Below, one piece after another: positions 59,968 through 64,000 of a stretch of 64,000 nt of DNA (positions are counted from its first letter, which is position 1; the number at the start of each line of letters is the position of its first letter). The position numbers and the translations under genes were made by a program. The notes beneath the pieces were generated by a model, which worked only from the letters and a program-made list of their open reading frames with translations, searched no databases and was not told where the DNA came from. Source of the stretch: Paludibacteraceae bacterium (lineage in GTDB: Bacteria > Bacteroidota > Bacteroidia > Bacteroidales > Paludibacteraceae); assembly GCA_017937025.1 (NCBI GenBank), contig JAGBEJ010000008.1, forward strand, positions 62,001-126,000. The letters are read 5' to 3'.

Positions 59968-61173
59968 TCACCACCCTTTCTTTTTGCAAAAGTGGATTGC
60001 GGAACGATTTCCTCGGTTTGCCGCTTTTTTTACCCAATACTTTCCTTTCGACACATCCGGAGCCACACCACGACCTTTTAAATAAGACATTCCTAATTCA
60101 TACTGAGCCTTAGGATAACCTTGCTCCGCAGCCTTACGCCACCATTCCACAGCTTCTGCGTAATCCTTTGGATATGCAAAACCATCAAAATAGCAAACAC
60201 CCAATTTGTACTGTGCTTCTGCGTTATTCTGCAGAGCGGCTTCACGATACATTTCTGCCGCCTTCACATAATCCTTATCAACACCTCTGCCAGACTTATA
60301 ACAATCACCCAAAATCAGAAAGGTTCGACCATAATCAAAAAAGTTTTTAGTCGATTTTTTATAATAGTGAAATGCAATAGAATCATCCTTTTGTACACCA
60401 ATCCCCATCGAATAAAAATAGCCCAAACGATTCATTGCATGACCATTGCCCTTTTCCGCTGCTTTTTTATACCAATGCATTGCTATGGAATCACTCTTTG
60501 GCACACCACGACCACCCCAATAACAATCCCCAACACGCCCCATTGCAAAACCATCGCCATTTTCCGCTGCTTTTTTATACCAGTGCACTGCTATGGAATC
60601 ATTCTTTGGCACACCATAACCACTCCAATAACAATCCCCAACACGAGTCATAGACGAAACATCACCATTTTCTGCCGCTCTGCGATACCAACACAAAGCG
60701 ATAGAGTCATTACCGCTTGTCATGCCTATTCCATAATAATAACTTTTTCCCAAATGTCCCTGAGCAATCGCATTGTTTTGTTCTGCTGCTTTATGATAAT
60801 ATCCTAAGGCTTTTGCACAATCCTGACCGACACCCAAACCATACATATAACAAAAGCCCAATTCAACTTGAGCAAGCACATAACCTTGATTGGCTGATTT
60901 TTCATACCATTCAAATGCAATAGTATCATTCATAGGACTGCCTTGACCTTTTTTTCTAAAAGTCCAACGCGATGTGTTTGTTTTCCCATTACGATGCCCA
61001 ACCACTGTTGCTTCATGAATCGTATCACCCATTGCCGCATAATGCTTTCCAAGATGGAACTGCGCCTCCGCGTCACCATTATTTGCGGCATCAACGTATT
61101 CCTCCAACGTCTTTGCAGACAACAGCATAGGCGTAACACACAACAACAGCAATATTTTCCTCACTTTTTCCAT
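59968..61173 (-). CDS. Secreted Sel1-repeat protein (second of a pair)
   Basis: From ATG 61173 (MEKVRKILLLLCVTPMLLSA) a signal peptide is followed by about ten 36-residue Sel1-like repeats, such as AEAQFHLGKHYAAMGD, AIAVHWYKKAAENGDGFAMG and RVGDCYWSGYGVPKNDS. Two central repeats are almost identical at DNA level (108-bp period, about 60452-60667). Sel1 repeats form alpha solenoids that bind proteins. The frame also allows an ATG at 61194 that overlaps the end of the upstream Sel1 gene. It ends FCKKKGW, like its neighbour (IEYKKKQGW). Binding partner unknown. Confidence 0.88.
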   Translation of the reverse strand: MEKVRKILLLLCVTPMLLSAKTLEEYVDAANNGDAEAQFHLGKHYAAMGDTIHEATVVGHRNGKTNTSRWTFRKKGQGSPMNDTIAFEWYEKSANQGYVLAQVELGFCYMYGLGVGQDCAKALGYYHKAAEQNNAIAQGHLGKSYYYGIGMTSGNDSIALCWYRRAAENGDVSSMTRVGDCYWSGYGVPKNDSIAVHWYKKAAENGDGFAMGRVGDCYWGGRGVPKSDSIAMHWYKKAAEKGNGHAMNRLGYFYSMGIGVQKDDSIAFHYYKKSTKNFFDYGRTFLILGDCYKSGRGVDKDYVKAAEMYREAALQNNAEAQYKLGVCYFDGFAYPKDYAEAVEWWRKAAEQGYPKAQYELGMSYLKGRGVAPDVSKGKYWVKKAANRGNRSAIHFCKKKGW

Positions 61174-61187
61174 AACCTCAAAGCCTT

Positions 61188-62735
61188 TTACCACCCTTGC
61201 TTCTTCTTATATTCAATGGCTTTGTCATAGCCTTTCTTCGCTGACCGGGATATCCAGGCTTTTGCTTCTTCGACATCCTTTTCAACACCTTTTCCTTCCA
61301 TATAGCATCTGCCGAGATTATATTGAGCCATCTCATGCCCTTGCTTCGCCGCCTTCTGATACCAGTAGAAAGCAAGAGAATAATCCTTAGCTACCCCCTC
61401 ACCCTTTTTATAACGGTTTGCGAGATTATACTGAGCCTTAGCATTTCCCTGTTCCGCCGCTTTGCAATACCAATAGGCAGCTATAGAATCGTTTTGCGGA
61501 ACACCGTCCCCTCGTCTATAATAGTTTCCGATATTAAACTGCGCTTTGGCATTACCCTGCTCTGCCGCCTTGAGATACCAATATCGCGACAAAGATATGT
61601 CACGAGCCACGCCTTCGCCTTTTTCATAACACACACCAAGAGCGAACTGCGCCTTCGCGTTGCCTTGCTCAGCCGCCTTCTGACACCAATGGAACGCCAA
61701 AGAATCGCTTTTCAGAACACCTGCACCGCTCTTATAACGTTTGGACAGCTCATACTGGGCACTCGCTTCGCCGCCATGCGCTTTCTCTATGATACGAGCC
61801 AACTCTAAAGAATCATTCTTCATCCTACGTTCCTTAGCAGCTAACCATTTGTCAGCCCCAGTCCTGCTTACAGACACGGATTTTCCACCATCTGCATTCT
61901 CCGCCTTGGCATACCAATAAGCCGCCAAAGAGTCGTTCTTAGGCACGCCGATAGCATTCTGGTAACAACGACCGAGAACGCCATAGGCTGAAGAATTCCC
62001 ATGCTCAGCCGATTTGCGTATCCACACGAACGCCGCATTGCTGTCAGCCGGATGTTTTTCTGTACCTATTTTGTAAAGCTGCCCCAAAGCAAGCTGAGAA
62101 TTCGACTCCCCCAATCTCGCCGCCCTGCGATACATTTTAAACGCTGCATCCGCATCCTTTTTCACACCTTGCCCTTTCTCGTAAGCCTTGCCCATATAGT
62201 ACATGGACATCAGATGTCCTCGCTTGGCTGCCTTACGATACCAGAACGCCGCCAAATAATCGTTCTGAACGACGCCATCACCCTTCCTGTAACTATTGCC
62301 AAGAATATATTGAGACTCCTCGTGCCCGCGTTCAGCCGCTTTGGTGTACCAATACACAGCCAATGAATCGTTTTTCACCACACCACGGCCTTTCTTATAT
62401 GAATTCGCCAAATTATATTGCGCTTTCTGATTTCCTTGCTCCGCAGACTCCTTAAACCAATATACAGCTTTCTCCGGGTCAGATTTCAGCAACAGCAAAG
62501 CCAGATTATTCTGGGCTTTTTCAAACCCCTGCTCTGCCGACTTTGTGTACCACTTTATCGCCTCTTCTTTATTTTGAGGAATTCCGCTGCAACTGCCTCT
62601 GTCAAAACAATATCCGAGATTAAACTGAGAGATGGCGTTGCCGTTTTCTGCCCTTATTAACAGGGGATTTCTCGCCATTTGCGCCGATGCCGACACTGAT
62701 GCCGCGCACAAGAGATATAACAAAAGTTTTTTCAT
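61188..62735 (-). CDS. Secreted Sel1-repeat protein (first of a pair)
   Basis: A signal peptide (MKKLLLYLLCAASVSASA) precedes about thirteen Sel1-like repeats of 36 residues, e.g. AISQFNLGYCFDRGSC, KAQYNLANSYKKGRGVVKND and AKAQFALGVCYEKGEGVARD. The 515-residue product is a likely periplasmic alpha solenoid. It shares repeat sequence and the C-terminal KKxGW motif with the downstream paralog, whose start lies within 15 bases of its stop, so the two arose by gene duplication and are co-transcribed. -7 box TATATTTG on the minus strand (62818-62825), without a clear -33 box. Confidence 0.9.
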   Translation of the reverse strand: MKKLLLYLLCAASVSASAQMARNPLLIRAENGNAISQFNLGYCFDRGSCSGIPQNKEEAIKWYTKSAEQGFEKAQNNLALLLLKSDPEKAVYWFKESAEQGNQKAQYNLANSYKKGRGVVKNDSLAVYWYTKAAERGHEESQYILGNSYRKGDGVVQNDYLAAFWYRKAAKRGHLMSMYYMGKAYEKGQGVKKDADAAFKMYRRAARLGESNSQLALGQLYKIGTEKHPADSNAAFVWIRKSAEHGNSSAYGVLGRCYQNAIGVPKNDSLAAYWYAKAENADGGKSVSVSRTGADKWLAAKERRMKNDSLELARIIEKAHGGEASAQYELSKRYKSGAGVLKSDSLAFHWCQKAAEQGNAKAQFALGVCYEKGEGVARDISLSRYWYLKAAEQGNAKAQFNIGNYYRRGDGVPQNDSIAAYWYCKAAEQGNAKAQYNLANRYKKGEGVAKDYSLAFYWYQKAAKQGHEMAQYNLGRCYMEGKGVEKDVEEAKAWISRSAKKGYDKAIEYKKKQGW

Positions 62736-62994
62736 ATATGTCTGTATTGGGATTGTGTTTTTCTTTATTTAAAACTGCATTAAATAAAGATTTTAAAGAA
62801 TCATAAAATTCGCATCGCAAATATAGATACAAAAACAACATTTCACACATATATGCATAAAAAACAGAAAATGTAACAAGAAGATATAAAACGAAAAACA
62901 AAGAATCACCGATTCACTATTTTTGTTACACATGGAGTCTCAATAACAACCACACGGACGACAGACAAAATCATTCACATTATAATAAACGCTT

Positions 62995-63411
62995 ATGAAA
63001 AAGGTATTTATGGCAGCTGCTATTATCATCGGCTTCCTTTCCTGCAAAAACGTGCAGCAACAGAACAGCCAAACAGCGCCTGACATTTTCGGCAAATACA
63101 AGGTTGTGGCGATAAACCGCGCCAATGTTCCGGAAACCATGAACGGCACGACATTAGAACTGACCGACAGTTCCAAGTACTCGGGCAAGACTGGAGTCAA
63201 CTCGCTATTCGGAGATTACAAAGTAAGCAATAGCAACATATCTTTCGGCGAAGGCGCAATGACAAGAATGATGGGTGACCCGTCTTCCATGAAAATCGAG
63301 CAAGACTATGTCGAGGCGATTCATTCTGTCAAGACATTTGACCGCGACGGCGAACACATCATTCTAAAAAACGGCAAAGGTGATGAAGTGATGAGACTTG
63401 TAAAGGAATAA
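62995..63411 (+). CDS. META-domain-like lipoprotein
   Basis: MKKVFMAAAIIIGFLSC is a lipoprotein signal with lipobox FLSC. The approximately 120-residue mature part resembles META/HslJ domains: IFGKYKVVAINRANVPETMN, TLELTDSSKYSGKTGVNSLF, GDYKVSNSNISFGEGAMTRM MG (the conserved N-x-x-x-G and I-x-F-x-x-x-x-x-T-x-M pattern) and HIILKNGKGDEVMRLVKE. Related proteins are associated with heat-shock or antibiotic tolerance, but function is unproven. A -7 box TATTTTTG is at 62918-62925. It is flanked by a terminator at 63431. Confidence 0.8.
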   Translation: MKKVFMAAAIIIGFLSCKNVQQQNSQTAPDIFGKYKVVAINRANVPETMNGTTLELTDSSKYSGKTGVNSLFGDYKVSNSNISFGEGAMTRMMGDPSSMKIEQDYVEAIHSVKTFDRDGEHIILKNGKGDEVMRLVKE

Positions 63412-63430
63412 TTTATTGTCTTATAAAGAA

Positions 63431-63463
63431 GAAAGCTCAATCCTCAAGGGGTTGAGCTTTCTT
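63431..63463 (+). terminator. Terminator of the META-domain gene
   Basis: GAAAGCTCAA pairs with TTGAGCTTTC around CCTCAAGGGG-type loop bases. Confidence 0.7.
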
Positions 63464-63473
63464 CATAAAAAAA

Positions 63474-63498
63474 CAGAGTGCATAAATTATGCACTCTG
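63474..63498 (-). terminator. Terminator of the PFOR gene
   Basis: CAGAGTGCATAA pairs with TTATGCACTCTG; on the minus strand it is followed by TTTTTTTATG. Confidence 0.85.
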
Positions 63499-63528
63499 CT
63501 CTTATTTAATTTGACTTATAAGCCGGTA

Positions 63529-64000
63529 TTAGATCTCCTGGCTGTAGTCCACTCTGCTCAAACGTACGTATGTTGCGTAACGCTCCTGAGCAGCTCTCTT
63601 AGTTGCAGCGTAGAGCTCGTCTGCCTGTGCAGGGAGCACCTTCTTCAACGACAAGAAACGAACCTCGCCATCGAGGAACTCCTGGAACTTATCCCAGTTT
63701 GGAGCCTTAGAGTCGAGCTGGAATGGGTTCTTGCCCTGCTCAGCCAAACGTGGGTCGAATCTCCAGAGGTGCCAGTATCCGCACTCAACAGCCTTAGCCT
63801 CCTCAGCCTGGCTCTTACCCATAGCGCCCTTAGCCTTCAAACCGTGGTTGATACATGGAGCGTATGCGATAACGAGTGATGGTCCAGGATAAGCCTCTGC
63901 CTCGCGGATAGCCTTCAAGCACTGAGCGTTATCTGCGCCCATTGCTATCTGAGCTACATAAACATAACCGTAAGTAGCCTGCATCAGACCGAGATCCTTC
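63529..64000 (-). CDS. nifJ: Pyruvate:ferredoxin (flavodoxin) oxidoreductase, C-terminal fragment
   Basis: The frame is open at the window edge and reads DLGLMQATYGYVYVAQIAMG, SLVIAYAPCINHGLKAKGAM, ECGYWHLWRFDPRLAEQGKN, ending RLSRVDYSQEI. This is the C-terminal end of the thiamine diphosphate domain of the large single-chain PFOR, which oxidises pyruvate to acetyl-CoA and reduces ferredoxin in anaerobes. The segment NQ/ADNAQCLKAIREAEAYPG and the conserved Cys of APCINHG agree. About 157 residues of a protein of roughly 1,180 are visible. A terminator follows at 63474. Confidence 0.95.
   Translation of the reverse strand, partial: KDLGLMQATYGYVYVAQIAMGADNAQCLKAIREAEAYPGPSLVIAYAPCINHGLKAKGAMGKSQAEEAKAVECGYWHLWRFDPRLAEQGKNPFQLDSKAPNWDKFQEFLDGEVRFLSLKKVLPAQADELYAATKRAAQERYATYVRLSRVDYSQEI

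Noticed and set aside
1-64000. CRISPR arrays, rRNA operons, replication origin
   Set aside because: No regularly spaced direct repeats with unique spacers, no 16S/23S/5S sequence and no DnaA-box cluster were noticed.

Overview
The window reads as chromosomal DNA of a Bacteroidales bacterium, most likely Prevotellaceae-like. Evidence: promoters of the Bacteroidetes primary-sigma type (TTTG about 19-22 bases upstream of TAnnTTTG), hardly any Shine-Dalgarno sequences, many SP-II lipoproteins, a type IX secretion (T9SS) C-terminal sorting domain on a pectate lyase, a PorE-like OmpA protein, DUF4421, PF14121-type porin and DUF1015 families, and Prevotella-type lipoproteins with an FGE/lectin-like fold. 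No CRISPR array, integrase, intact IS or rRNA operon was seen.

Layout. 1-6.7 kb: end of a Dabb-domain gene, a class A penicillin-binding protein, a cysteine-less thioredoxin-fold protein, an MltF-type lytic transglycosylase, then a minus-strand group of BASS transporter, ThiE/TenI, SRP RNA (ffs) and tRNA-Thr. 6.7-11.4 kb: an accessory minus-strand cluster with two HNH/Endo VII-type nuclease toxin-like proteins (LHH and WHH-like), several small proteins and an AT-rich lipoprotein gene with an internal 213-bp tandem duplication, followed by about 650 bp of gene-free, repeat-bearing DNA. 11.4-20 kb: U32 peptidase, a MITE-like element, purC, tRNA-Ser, a WYL regulator and surface or envelope proteins of unknown role. 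20-30 kb: pgk, a T9SS-exported pectate lyase with a partner lipoprotein, cysK, a LuxR-type response regulator, the metY-metA operon and a divergent Lrp-type regulator. 30-39 kb: porin plus membrane-anchored solute-binding protein, GIY-YIG protein, membrane-anchored CbxX-like AAA+ ATPase, M16 peptidase, RluA pseudouridine synthase, an outer-membrane barrel and tRNA-Lys. 39-46 kb: serC, serA, a candidate small RNA, an mccB-mccA reverse transsulfuration pair, DUF1015 and an MtaD-like deaminase. 46-56.5 kb: AsmA-like protein, RseP, periplasmic thioredoxin, PaaI thioesterase, aminotransferase, Lol-type permease, acyltransferase, and an ECF sigma / small membrane protein / Spy-like operon. 56.6-64 kb: PorE-like protein, endonuclease III, two Sel1-repeat proteins, a META-domain lipoprotein and the 3' end of pyruvate:ferredoxin oxidoreductase.

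A coherent theme is sulfur amino acid metabolism. SerC and SerA make serine, CysK makes cysteine, MetA (with Glu111, the acetyl-CoA-type residue) and MetY make homocysteine by direct sulfhydrylation, MccA and MccB can return homocysteine sulfur to cysteine, and the MtaD-like enzyme could process S-adenosylhomocysteine or methylthioadenosine. A similar 16-base dyad lies upstream of both cysK and mccB. A second theme is envelope biogenesis and surface export (PBP, MltF, RseP, AsmA, LolC/E-like, PorE, T9SS cargo).

All identifications come from reading motifs by eye; no database search was run. Start codons were moved downstream of the longest possible start wherever a signal peptide, a family N-terminus or a promoter -7 box supported it.
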